DNA of 64,000 nt from Oscillospiraceae bacterium (lineage in GTDB: Bacteria > Bacillota > Clostridia > Oscillospirales > Acutalibacteraceae). The notes under the pieces are model-generated. The model worked only from the letters and a program-made list of their open reading frames with translations. It did no database searches and had not been told where the DNA came from. The stretch spans positions 106,548 through 170,547 of the forward strand of contig SVPI01000002.1 in assembly GCA_015065935.1 (NCBI GenBank). The letters run 5' to 3'. Position 1 is the stretch's first letter. Each line of letters begins with the position of its first letter. The position numbers and the translations under genes were made by a program. Shown here piece by piece: positions 15,694 to 22,703 of this stretch.

Positions 15694-16656
15694 TTATTCT
15701 GATTGCTTGATGTTGTTTGCAATTTTACTCAATGAAGCTTTTAATTGTTTTTCTGCTTCTTCCTCTTTACGAATCTGCTCCCATTGACGTAAAATCATAA
15801 ATATAAAATCTCGTAACACAGGGAAATAGTCGATACATTCTTGCTCGCTTAATTCGTGTATTCCCTTGCTAACTATACCATAAAAAACTGGGCTCTCAAC
15901 CAATGTTTTTGGTAAATAGTTTGCTAGCATCTTTATTCTTTCATCAACATGGGCATCTTTATAAGTTTGCTCGTCAAAGACTCCGTCGCTAATCGCTTTC
16001 CCTTTTGCCGTATCTATAATTCGTTCAAAAATCCGACGCAGATATACAAAGGAGCCCACTCCTATTCCTTGTGCAAAAAGTCCGATTGCTCGCCTAAATT
16101 CTTTTAAATCATCCTTTGAAAGAATTTTATTATATTCTTTAAGTTCAGGGAAAGACAAATCTGCCACTGATGGAAACTGACCCACTTTTTTAAACTTATA
16201 ACCATCAGTTACTACGATATAATCCAATTTGTGAGACTCATCCATAGAACAGGAAAACCGAAATACCATTAATCTGCAATCCTCTTCAACTTGCCAATTT
16301 GTCCAATCCCACAGCGGAGTTGTAGAACCATCTTCTGTCTTAATAGTTTTACTAATGCCAAGTTGTTGTAAAAATTCCAACTCTTCTGCAAGCGAATTTG
16401 GGATGTGAAGATTTTCCTGTTCTAAATATTTATAAAATATAATAGGTTTTGCTTCAAAGACTCGTTTTTCTTTACAAGACGGACAAAACTCATCTATCTT
16501 TACTTTGCCATCAATTAAATCAATCAAATGGAATATATTGTCCTTTGTGATTTCTATTTCGTCATACAAACCACTTTTTTGCAAAAATTCAGCAAAGATA
16601 TTGTTTTTGCTATTAATCTTTCTTGGCTTGTTTTGGTCAAAAACATTCATTTTCAT
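15694..16656 (-). CDS. Zinc-ribbon protein with DUF4145/HEPN-like C-terminal region
   Basis: About 320 residues, soluble. The track start (16731) lies inside the promoter, so ATG 16656 (MKMNVFDQNK) is preferred. Residues 58-61 give a CPSC zinc knuckle. A second cysteine/histidine cluster (SCSMDESH) follows a mid-domain beta-rich region. The C-terminal 150 residues are helical (FRRAIGLFAQGIGVGSFVYL... GIHELSEQECIDYF), resembling DUF4145/HEPN-type helical domains. That resemblance is by eye only. I do not know a function. It is AT-rich and lies in a repeat-bounded cassette, divergent from a candidate small RNA and an adenylating enzyme. Confidence 0.7.
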   Translation of the reverse strand: MKMNVFDQNKPRKINSKNNIFAEFLQKSGLYDEIEITKDNIFHLIDLIDGKVKIDEFCPSCKEKRVFEAKPIIFYKYLEQENLHIPNSLAEELEFLQQLGISKTIKTEDGSTTPLWDWTNWQVEEDCRLMVFRFSCSMDESHKLDYIVVTDGYKFKKVGQFPSVADLSFPELKEYNKILSKDDLKEFRRAIGLFAQGIGVGSFVYLRRIFERIIDTAKGKAISDGVFDEQTYKDAHVDERIKMLANYLPKTLVESPVFYGIVSKGIHELSEQECIDYFPVLRDFIFMILRQWEQIRKEEEAEKQLKASLSKIANNIKQSE

Positions 16657-16702
16657 TAAAACACTCTTTTCATCATTAAGAATTTTATATTTAATTTTAA
16701 TT

Positions 16703-16731
16703 ATTATATCAAAAAGCGACATTGTTTTCAA
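16703..16731 (-). promoter_or_regulatory. Promoter of the zinc-ribbon gene
   Basis: Minus strand TTGAAA (16726-16731), 17-base spacer, TATAAT (16703-16708). This sits 46 bases before the ATG at 16656 and excludes the longer ORF start. Confidence 0.8.
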
Positions 16732-16744
16732 TATAACACAAAAA

Positions 16745-16776
16745 ATAGCAGTGTGATTTTTGTTTCACACTGCTAT
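16745..16776. repeat. Perfect 12-bp inverted repeat upstream of the zinc-ribbon promoter
   Basis: ATAGCAGTGTGA (16745-16756) and TCACACTGCTAT (16765-16776) flank an 8-base T-rich loop. It lies 13 bases upstream of the minus-strand -35 box. It could be a protein-binding palindrome or the scar of an element end. Confidence 0.55.
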
Positions 16777-16827
16777 CTTCGTATTTAAGAAATGAGGTCA
16801 TCTTCAAGACACTTATATAAAGAAAAA

Positions 16828-16863
16828 GAGTCATAATGATTCTATTAAGAATCGTTATGACTC
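16828..16863. repeat. 16-bp inverted repeat in the cassette intergenic region
   Basis: GAGTCATAATGATTCT pairs with AGAATCGTTATGACTC (one G-T mismatch) around ATTA. No U-run follows, so it is not an ordinary terminator. It lies 30 bases upstream of the -35 box of the candidate small RNA. Confidence 0.55.
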
Positions 16864-16892
16864 AAGAAGATTGCATAATTTTGTGAAAACCG

Positions 16893-16921
16893 TTGATAAA
16901 TGAAAGCCTTTGTGTTATACT
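16893..16921 (+). promoter_or_regulatory. Promoter of the candidate small RNA
   Basis: TTGATA (16893-16898), 17-base spacer, TATACT (16916-16921). The expected start is in the GGGG at 16925-16928, directly before the long hairpin. Confidence 0.75.
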
Positions 16922-16926
16922 GTAGG

Positions 16927-17061
16927 GGCTACACATCTGAATATGCACAAGTTAGGGAATACTATTTGGTAAAAATGTATTCTCTCTTCCTGACTTTGTG
17001 CAGATGTGTAGCAACATTGAGGGAAGCATTTTTCGGTGCGCCCTTCGGGGCGCACTTTTTT
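16927..17061 (+). ncRNA. Candidate hairpin small RNA or attenuated leader
   Basis: A transcript unit of about 135 bases. CTACACATCTG (16929-16939) pairs perfectly with CAGATGTGTAG (17001-17011). Inside, GCACAAGTTAGG pairs with CCTGACTTTGTGC and GAATA with TATTC, giving an 83-base rod. A Rho-independent terminator follows: GTGCGCCC and GGGCGCAC around a TTCG tetraloop, then TTTTTT (17036-17061). It ends 21 bases before the adenylating-enzyme ATG. It may be a stand-alone RNA or a leader whose terminator attenuates the downstream gene. I recognise no Rfam family. Confidence 0.6.
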
Positions 17062-17081
17062 ATTAAACAGGGGGTTCAAAA

Positions 17082-18824
17082 ATGGACAAAAAACAAATGA
17101 CGGGATATCCGTCAATAGATAAACCTTGGGAGTATTTTTATGAAGGTATAGAAAAGCGTAGCATATTTCTCAACACTACACCGTATCAAGGATTAATCAA
17201 AAACAATGCTGATTATCCTAGTGAAATCGCTCTTGAATATTTTGGGGCGAAAATCACTTTCGGTGAACTAATAAAGAATACCGATATTGTTGCCAAATCT
17301 ATGGTAGCATATGGTGTAAAGAAGGGCGATTATGTAACTATTTGCTCAACTACTACACCCGAAGTAATTTATGCCTTTTATGCAATAAGCAAAATCGGTG
17401 CGGTTGCCAATGTAATTTCACCTTTCTACACTCCCGAAGAACTTATGGCTCGTATTGACGAATGCAAAAGCAAACTTATCATTATAGTGGATAAGTTCTT
17501 GCCAAAGTTCAAGGAATCTCTTAATAAAGACACCGACAAAAAAGTTGTTGTTTTGCCAATGATGAACTCTACGGTTTTGCGATTTGTAACACCGAAGTAC
17601 AAAATCAACAATAGCACCAACGAAGTCGCATGGAAAACCTTTATCAAGAATGGTGCTTGCCAAAACGATGTAACTGCTGATTCTTACGAACCGAAAAAAG
17701 CACAAGCAATGGTTTATTCGAGCGGCACAACAGGTGCATCCAAGGGAATTGTGTTGTCTGTTGATAGTTTTCAAAAATTAATCAATGCTTATGGCAATTC
17801 AGGTTTTGACACTTCAAGGAAACAAAAGGTTTATCAAAACATCCCACCTTGGCACTCTACAGGACTTAGCTTAGGCATTAACTTTCCTCTTTCATTTGGT
17901 GTTCAAGTATGTATTGACCCAAGATTTGACCACACCATATTCGTGAAGAATGTCTTAAAGTTCAAACCCGAATACATATTAACCAACACATCAATGTACC
18001 AAGGTTTTACTTTTGAGAAGAGTTTAAAATTGCTTAAAGGCAAGTCTTTGGCCTTTTTAAAATATCCTGTTGAAGGAGGTGAACCGCTGACAGAGAAGGA
18101 TATAGCAAACATTGAGAATGTGTTTAAGACCCATGGTTCAAATGCTAGATTGCTCAATGGTTATGGTGAATGTGAGTGTGGTGCAACCGTAACAACGGAT
18201 ATTACATCGCACAAGTTTTCCAACACTGCATCGGGTATTCCTCTTCCTGACATTACAACTGTTGCTATTTTTAACGACAACTTTAAAGAGTTGAAATACG
18301 GTGAGCGCGGCAATATTTTGGTTAAAACCGAAATTGGTATGATTGAGTATTTCAATAACCCCGATGCCACTAATGAGTTTTTCTATATTGACGAAAATGG
18401 TGAACGGTGGAGCAAGACAGGCGACATCGGTTATATGAATGAAGATGGCAGCCTTGTTGTGTTAGGAAGAAAGAGCGATTTTTCCGTAATTGAAGGCAAG
18501 CAGATTTATAATTTTGATATCGAACGAGCAATACTCTCTTCTGACAAGGTAAAACTGTGTGAAATCCAAACTCACCCCGAAAACAGCAATCAGTTAGTAG
18601 CACATATTGTTTGGGAGAATGAAGTTAATACTCTGTTAAAGCAACAACCTGAAAAGCAAAAAGAGTTTTTCGTAGAGATTCAAAAAGCAGTTGCAAAAAT
18701 TATGGGTCACCCCGAAGCCGTACCCCATAGTTTTTGTGTGCGCGATAGTTTCCCAAGTGCTCATTCGGGCAAAAGAGATATCAAGTTCATCAAAGGCGAT
18801 ATTGATGGTCTAATTGAATTATAA
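17082..18824 (+). CDS. AMP-dependent synthetase/ligase (acyl-adenylating enzyme)
   Basis: A 580-residue class I adenylate-forming enzyme. Core motifs are A3 SSGTTGASKG (213-222), A5 LNGYGECECG, A7 KTGDIGYM, A8 GRKSDFSVIEGKQI and a C-terminal A10 lysine region (SGKRDIKFIKGD). It activates a carboxylate, probably a fatty or aromatic acid, as acyl-AMP and transfers it to CoA or a carrier. There is no acyl carrier protein or thiolation domain nearby, so the acceptor is unknown. An AGGGGG ribosome site precedes ATG 17082. Composition is AT-richer than the neighbours. It lies inside the repeat-bounded cassette behind an RNA terminator. Confidence 0.88.
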   Translation: MDKKQMTGYPSIDKPWEYFYEGIEKRSIFLNTTPYQGLIKNNADYPSEIALEYFGAKITFGELIKNTDIVAKSMVAYGVKKGDYVTICSTTTPEVIYAFYAISKIGAVANVISPFYTPEELMARIDECKSKLIIIVDKFLPKFKESLNKDTDKKVVVLPMMNSTVLRFVTPKYKINNSTNEVAWKTFIKNGACQNDVTADSYEPKKAQAMVYSSGTTGASKGIVLSVDSFQKLINAYGNSGFDTSRKQKVYQNIPPWHSTGLSLGINFPLSFGVQVCIDPRFDHTIFVKNVLKFKPEYILTNTSMYQGFTFEKSLKLLKGKSLAFLKYPVEGGEPLTEKDIANIENVFKTHGSNARLLNGYGECECGATVTTDITSHKFSNTASGIPLPDITTVAIFNDNFKELKYGERGNILVKTEIGMIEYFNNPDATNEFFYIDENGERWSKTGDIGYMNEDGSLVVLGRKSDFSVIEGKQIYNFDIERAILSSDKVKLCEIQTHPENSNQLVAHIVWENEVNTLLKQQPEKQKEFFVEIQKAVAKIMGHPEAVPHSFCVRDSFPSAHSGKRDIKFIKGDIDGLIEL

Positions 18825-18834
18825 GGACTCAAGA

Positions 18835-18867
18835 AAGGACTATGACATCTTGTGTGTCATAGTCCTT
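18835..18867. repeat. Perfect 13-bp hairpin at the cassette end
   Basis: AAGGACTATGACA and TGTCATAGTCCTT around TCTTGTG, just after the ligase stop and eight bases before the right direct repeat. No T-run follows on the plus strand, so its use as a terminator is doubtful. Confidence 0.55.
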
Positions 18868-18874
18868 AAAAAAC

Positions 18875-18894
18875 TTGCACCAAGTTTGCACCAA
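18875..18894 (+). repeat. Right direct repeat of the 3.2-kb cassette
   Basis: TTGCACCAA-GT-TTGCACCAA, identical to 15658-15677 except one spacer base, in the same orientation, 3217 bases apart start to start. Confidence 0.75.
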
Positions 18895-18915
18895 AGCAAA
18901 AAACAAGGTAAAAAG

Positions 18916-18955
18916 AAAACCCCGAAAACCGTGATGGTTTCGGGGTTTTTGTTGT
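18916..18955. terminator. Terminator of the rplM-rpsI operon
   Basis: AACCCCGAAAACC pairs with GGTTTCGGGGTT around GTGAT, with T-rich tails on both strands. It ends the minus-strand ribosomal operon and can insulate it from the cassette. Confidence 0.8.
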
Positions 18956-18972
18956 TCTTGAAATAATACAGA

Positions 18973-19371
18973 TTATCTCTTTGAGAACTGGGGTGCTCTA
19001 CGTGCGCCTTTAAGACCGTATTTCTTACGCTCTTTCATTCTGGGGTCACGAGTGAGTAAGCCTGCCTTCTTAAGGGCGGGGCGGAGCTCCTCGTTGAACT
19101 GAAGAAGAGCACGAGCAATACCGTGACGGATTGCACCTGCCTGGCCGGTAACACCGCCGCCTGCTACACGGCAAACGATATCGAACTTGCCGAGAGTATC
19201 GGTGATGTTAAGGGGCTGGCGAACGATGAGCTTCAAAGTCTCAAGACCGAAATAATCATCAATGTCGCGGTCGTTAATTGTGATTTTACCAGTTCCGTTA
19301 TAAACGCGAACGCGGGCGACAGAACTCTTTCTTCTGCCGGTACCGTAGAAATAAGGATTGCCTTCAAACAT
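18973..19371 (-). CDS. rpsI: 30S ribosomal protein S9
   Basis: A 132-residue S9 of normal length. It has the [14 protein letters not shown] opening, the [19 protein letters not shown] core and the universally conserved basic tail ending in RRAPQFSKR, which reaches the P-site tRNA. It is co-transcribed with rplM 18 bases upstream, the usual arrangement. Confidence 0.97.
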   Translation of the reverse strand: MFEGNPYFYGTGRRKSSVARVRVYNGTGKITINDRDIDDYFGLETLKLIVRQPLNITDTLGKFDIVCRVAGGGVTGQAGAIRHGIARALLQFNEELRPALKKAGLLTRDPRMKERKKYGLKGARRAPQFSKR

Positions 19372-19389
19372 TGTTTCTGTCTCCCTTCA

Positions 19390-19818
19390 TTAAAATTCAA
19401 GTGCTTCGGGCTTCTGAGCAGCATGCTTGTGCTCTGCACCCTTGTAAACACGAAGTCTGGTTAATGCGTTTCTGCCGATTGTTGTATCGGGAACCATTCC
19501 CTTAACAGCAAGCTCCATTGCCTTTTCAGGGCGGGTGCTCATAAGAGTTGCATACTTAACCTCTTTAAGACCACCAACGAAGCCGGTGTGACGGCGATAG
19601 AATTTCTTTTCAAGTTTATTACCAGTGAGCACTGCCTTTTCAGCATTGATTACGATAACGTGGTCACCGCAGTCAACATGAGGAGTGAACTCGGGCTTGC
19701 CTTTGCCGCGAAGCAAATCGGCAACCTTAACAGCAACACGGCCAAGGGGCTTGTTTGCTGCATCAACAATGTACCACTTGCGCTGTACATTTTCTGCTTT
19801 TGCCATAAAAGTAGACAT
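19390..19818 (-). CDS. rplM: 50S ribosomal protein L13
   Basis: The track adds six residues. ATG 19818 ([20 protein letters not shown]) has GGAGG seven bases upstream and gives the expected 142 residues. L13 signatures include [33 protein letters not shown] and the [10 protein letters not shown] motif. A consensus promoter lies at 19855-19883. Confidence 0.97.
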   Translation of the reverse strand: MSTFMAKAENVQRKWYIVDAANKPLGRVAVKVADLLRGKGKPEFTPHVDCGDHVIVINAEKAVLTGNKLEKKFYRRHTGFVGGLKEVKYATLMSTRPEKAMELAVKGMVPDTTIGRNALTRLRVYKGAEHKHAAQKPEALEF

Positions 19819-19854
19819 ACTTTTTCCTCCATTCATATTTTCGTGAGCTTATCT

Positions 19855-19883
19855 ATCATATCATAGGTAAAACCACTTGTCAA
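19855..19883 (-). promoter_or_regulatory. Promoter of rplM-rpsI
   Basis: Minus strand TTGACA (19878-19883), 17-base spacer, TATGAT (19855-19860), giving a leader of roughly 30 bases. Confidence 0.85.
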
Positions 19884-19920
19884 CACTTATTTTTCAAAAT
19901 TTTAATTTAAAAAACAAATG

Positions 19921-19961
19921 CTCCGTTTTTCTCCGTTTTTCTCGTTTTTTCTCTTTTTTGC
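19921..19961. repeat. CTCCGTTTTT low-complexity tandem repeat
   Basis: Four imperfect units (CTCCGTTTTT twice, then CTCGTTTTTT and CTCTTTTTTG) lie between the L13 promoter and the end of the Nif3-like gene. It is a simple slipped-strand repeat with no spacer or dyad structure. Confidence 0.6.
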
Positions 19962-19974
19962 TCACTTGTCATTT

Positions 19975-20724
19975 TTAAATTTTCTTTACAGGATAATAGT
20001 GATTTGTGAAAAACTTAATATTTTTAAACTCATTTTGGAGTATTTCCTTTAAAGGCTCAACGGCAATATCCTCGGTTTCAAAATGCCCTGCATCAAAAAG
20101 GCAAATGCCCTTTTCATCGGCCTCAATAAATACCGAATGCTTAATATCGGCGGCAACCAGCGCATCGGCGCCGAAAATTTCGGCGTCACCTAAAAAGCCG
20201 CCGCCTGCCCCGGAGCAAACCATAACCGTGTTTATTCGTTTTTTAGAATCGGTAAAACGAACGGTTGTGTTAAGAGCGGTTTTAAGAATCCCTGCAAACT
20301 CATCGGCCGTAAGGTTATCAACCTTGCCTACATTTAAAATATAACCATCCTGCGCGGTATAACGTTCAACATTTTGAAGCCCGATTTTTTGGCACAAAAC
20401 ATCGTTAACGCCATTTACCCCTTGGTCAAAATTTGTGTGCATTGAGATAACCGAAATTTTGTTTTCAAGGAGTTTTCCTATTTTTTCATCCGCATCAATG
20501 CTTTTTATCGGCTCAAAAATCACAGGGTGGTGGGTGATAATAAGCTGGGCGCCTATTTTAATCGCCTCATCAATCGCCGCATTTGTGCAATCGAGCGCTA
20601 CCAAAACCTTGGTAACGCTCCTGTTTTTATTGCCGATTAAAAGCCCCACATTGTCAAAATCACACGCGGTTGACACGGGAAATTTTTCATTTAAAAAATC
20701 AAAAATGCTTTTAATTCTCATCAT
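19975..20724 (-). CDS. Nif3-like dinuclear metal centre protein (DUF34)
   Basis: A 249-residue protein of the compact Nif3 class. It has the CDFDNVGLLIGN opening, the TNAAIDEAI and THHPVIFEPIKS metal-binding motif with two histidines, SMHTNFD, and the late HSVFIEADEKG... DAGHFETED motif supplying further metal ligands. The family is often labelled GTP cyclohydrolase I type 2-like, but its reaction is not settled. It lies downstream of glnS, separated by a 276-base repeat element. Confidence 0.9.
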   Translation of the reverse strand: MMRIKSIFDFLNEKFPVSTACDFDNVGLLIGNKNRSVTKVLVALDCTNAAIDEAIKIGAQLIITHHPVIFEPIKSIDADEKIGKLLENKISVISMHTNFDQGVNGVNDVLCQKIGLQNVERYTAQDGYILNVGKVDNLTADEFAGILKTALNTTVRFTDSKKRINTVMVCSGAGGGFLGDAEIFGADALVAADIKHSVFIEADEKGICLFDAGHFETEDIAVEPLKEILQNEFKNIKFFTNHYYPVKKI

Positions 20725-20733
20725 TTTTTCCTT

Positions 20734-21009
20734 AGGGTAGAGCGAATAATCCGAACTCCGTTTTTAAAAGGCGGATTTTCGCTCATACTTTGTTAAAATA
20801 CTCGTTAATCCGTCAGGATTAACTGCGTTTTGTGCCGCGTCTGAACAAAAATTCGCTCTTTTAAAAATCTTTGACCTCAAAGAGAGAAGATTTCGAGTGA
20901 TTTTTATTCAGTACAGGCGCAGTAAGGCTGACGCCTTGCAAGAATGGAATGGGTAAAAAGCGCCGAAATAAGCCTCTTTGAGGCGGGTTTGGATTATTCG
21001 CTCTACCCT
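20734..21009 (+). mobile_element. Inverted-repeat-bounded structured element, copy 1
   Basis: A 276-base non-coding element with perfect 19-base terminal inverted repeats, AGGGTAGAGCGAATAATCC and its complement. Inside are GTTAATCC-GTCA-GGATTAAC (around 20804-20823) and GTAAGGC-TGAC-GCCTTGC (around 20921-20939). It shares layout and conserved words (TTCGCTCA, ACTTTG, ATTCG, GACCT, CGCAG...CAAG) with copy 2 at 61743-62017. It contains no ORF and lies between glnS and the Nif3-like gene. Confidence 0.7.
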
Positions 21010-22693
21010 ATTTCTTTGTAAAAGAATCTTTTAGGGCAACTGTACGGTTGATAATCAAATTATCCTCGCTGCTGTCCTTATCAATGCAGAAATAACCCTG
21101 GCGCATAAACTGGAAGGTATCCCCTACCTTGGCGTTCTTTAAATCTGCATCAATTTTGCAGTTTTCAAGAACGGTTAAGCTATCAGGGTTAAGGTTATCG
21201 GCAAAGGAGGAAACGCCCTCCTCATCCGAGGGATTTTCAACAACGAAAAGCCTATCGTAAAGGCGAACGGTGGCTGTGGCGCAGTCCCTTGCGTTAACCC
21301 AGTGGAGTGTTCCCTTAACCTTTCTGCCATCGGGGGTTTCACCGCCGCGGCTTTCGGGGTCATAGGTGCAGTGAACAACGGTTATGTTGCCCTTTTCATC
21401 GGTTTCGTGGGAGGCATACTTAATATAATAAGCGCCCTTTAAGCGAACCTCTTTTGCGGGACACAAGCGGAAATATTTTCCGGGCGGGTCCAGCATAAAG
21501 TCATCCTGCTCAATGAAAAGCTCATTTGAGAAGGTAACCTTTTTCTTACCAAGTTCCGGCTTATTGGGGTTAATATCAACCTCAATTTCCTCGATTAAAT
21601 CAGCGGGATAGTTATCAATAACAATTTTCAAGGGGCGCAGCACCGCCATAGCGCGGTCGGCCTCGATATTGAGATAATCTCTAACGCAGGATTCAAGTAA
21701 GGCATAGTCAATAACGCTGTGTGCCTTTGAAACGCCGATTTTTTCAACGAAGTTTCTGACTGCCTCGGCAGGGTAGCCCCTTCTTCTCATTCCGCAAAGG
21801 GTTGCCATTCTGGGGTCATCCCAGCCTGAAACCAAATTATCCTCAACCAGCTTTAAGCACTTTCTTTTACTGGTTAAAGTATAATTTACATTCATTCTTG
21901 CAAACTCAATCTGCCTTGGGGGCATAGGAATTTCCAGCGCCTCTAAAAACCAATTATAAAGGGGTCTGTGGTTTTCAAATTCCAAAGAGCAAAGGGAGTG
22001 GGTTACACCCTCCTTGGCATCGGATAAGGGGTGGGCGAAATCATACATAGGATAAACGCACCACTTATCCCCTGTTCTGTGATGGGGAACCTTCATAATG
22101 CGATAAATAATGGGGTCGCGCATATTAAGGTTTGAGGAAGCCATATCAATTTTGGCCCTTAAAACCCTTGCGCCGTTTTCAAATTCGCCCTCGGTCATTC
22201 TGCGGAACAGGTCAAGGTTTTCCTCGATAGAACGGTTTCTATAGGGGCTCTCTTTTCCTGCCTCGGTTAAGGTGCCTCTGTATTCCCTCATTTGTTCAGG
22301 TGTTAAATCGCAAACGTAGGCAAGACCTTTTTCAATAAGCTTTACGGCACATTCATAAATAAAATCAAAATAGTCCGAAGCGAAATAGATATTATCGGGG
22401 GTAAAGCCAAGCCATTTGATATCTTCTACAATGGCATCAACATATTCCACATCTTCCTTTGTGGGGTTGGTGTCATCAAGGCGCAAATTGCACTTGCCGC
22501 CGTATTTCTCAGCGGTGCCAAAGTCAATGCAAATAGCCTTTGCGTGGCCAATGTGAAGATAGCCGTTAGGCTCGGGGGGAAAACGAGTTTGAACATAAGG
22601 GTAAACGCCGCTTTCCAAATCCTCATCAATAAAATCGTGAATAAAGTTAGAGGGCTTTAGCTCCTCGTTTTCTATGGTTTTAATCTCGTCCAT
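21008..22693 (-). CDS. glnS: Glutaminyl-tRNA synthetase
   Basis: A 561-residue class I synthetase. It has the HIGH motif in PPEPNGYLHIGHAK, the Rossmann core (DDTNPTKEDVEYVDAI), the KMSKS-type VNYTLTSKRKC motif and two C-terminal anticodon-binding beta barrels. It charges tRNA-Gln directly. It follows gltX by ten bases on the same strand, so both glutamine-family synthetases are co-transcribed. Its presence suggests tRNA-Gln charging does not depend solely on the GatCAB route in this organism. The last two bases overlap the edge of the repeat element. Confidence 0.96.
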   Translation of the reverse strand: MDEIKTIENEELKPSNFIHDFIDEDLESGVYPYVQTRFPPEPNGYLHIGHAKAICIDFGTAEKYGGKCNLRLDDTNPTKEDVEYVDAIVEDIKWLGFTPDNIYFASDYFDFIYECAVKLIEKGLAYVCDLTPEQMREYRGTLTEAGKESPYRNRSIEENLDLFRRMTEGEFENGARVLRAKIDMASSNLNMRDPIIYRIMKVPHHRTGDKWCVYPMYDFAHPLSDAKEGVTHSLCSLEFENHRPLYNWFLEALEIPMPPRQIEFARMNVNYTLTSKRKCLKLVEDNLVSGWDDPRMATLCGMRRRGYPAEAVRNFVEKIGVSKAHSVIDYALLESCVRDYLNIEADRAMAVLRPLKIVIDNYPADLIEEIEVDINPNKPELGKKKVTFSNELFIEQDDFMLDPPGKYFRLCPAKEVRLKGAYYIKYASHETDEKGNITVVHCTYDPESRGGETPDGRKVKGTLHWVNARDCATATVRLYDRLFVVENPSDEEGVSSFADNLNPDSLTVLENCKIDADLKNAKVGDTFQFMRQGYFCIDKDSSEDNLIINRTVALKDSFTKK

Positions 22694-22703
22694 CTTAAAA
22701 CTC

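Noticed and set aside
16927-17061. Retron ncRNA, T-box or known riboswitch
   Set aside because: There is no reverse transcriptase nearby, no T-box GGTGG/specifier layout and no known aptamer core; only the hairpin-plus-terminator description is supported.
16900-17100. 66-residue plus-strand ORF over the candidate small RNA
   Set aside because: It starts inside the spacer between the -35 and -10 boxes and crosses a terminator into the ligase gene, so it cannot be translated from that transcript.
19921-19961. CTCCGTTTTT repeats as a CRISPR-like array
   Set aside because: Units are 10 bases, contiguous and lack spacers; it is a simple tandem repeat.
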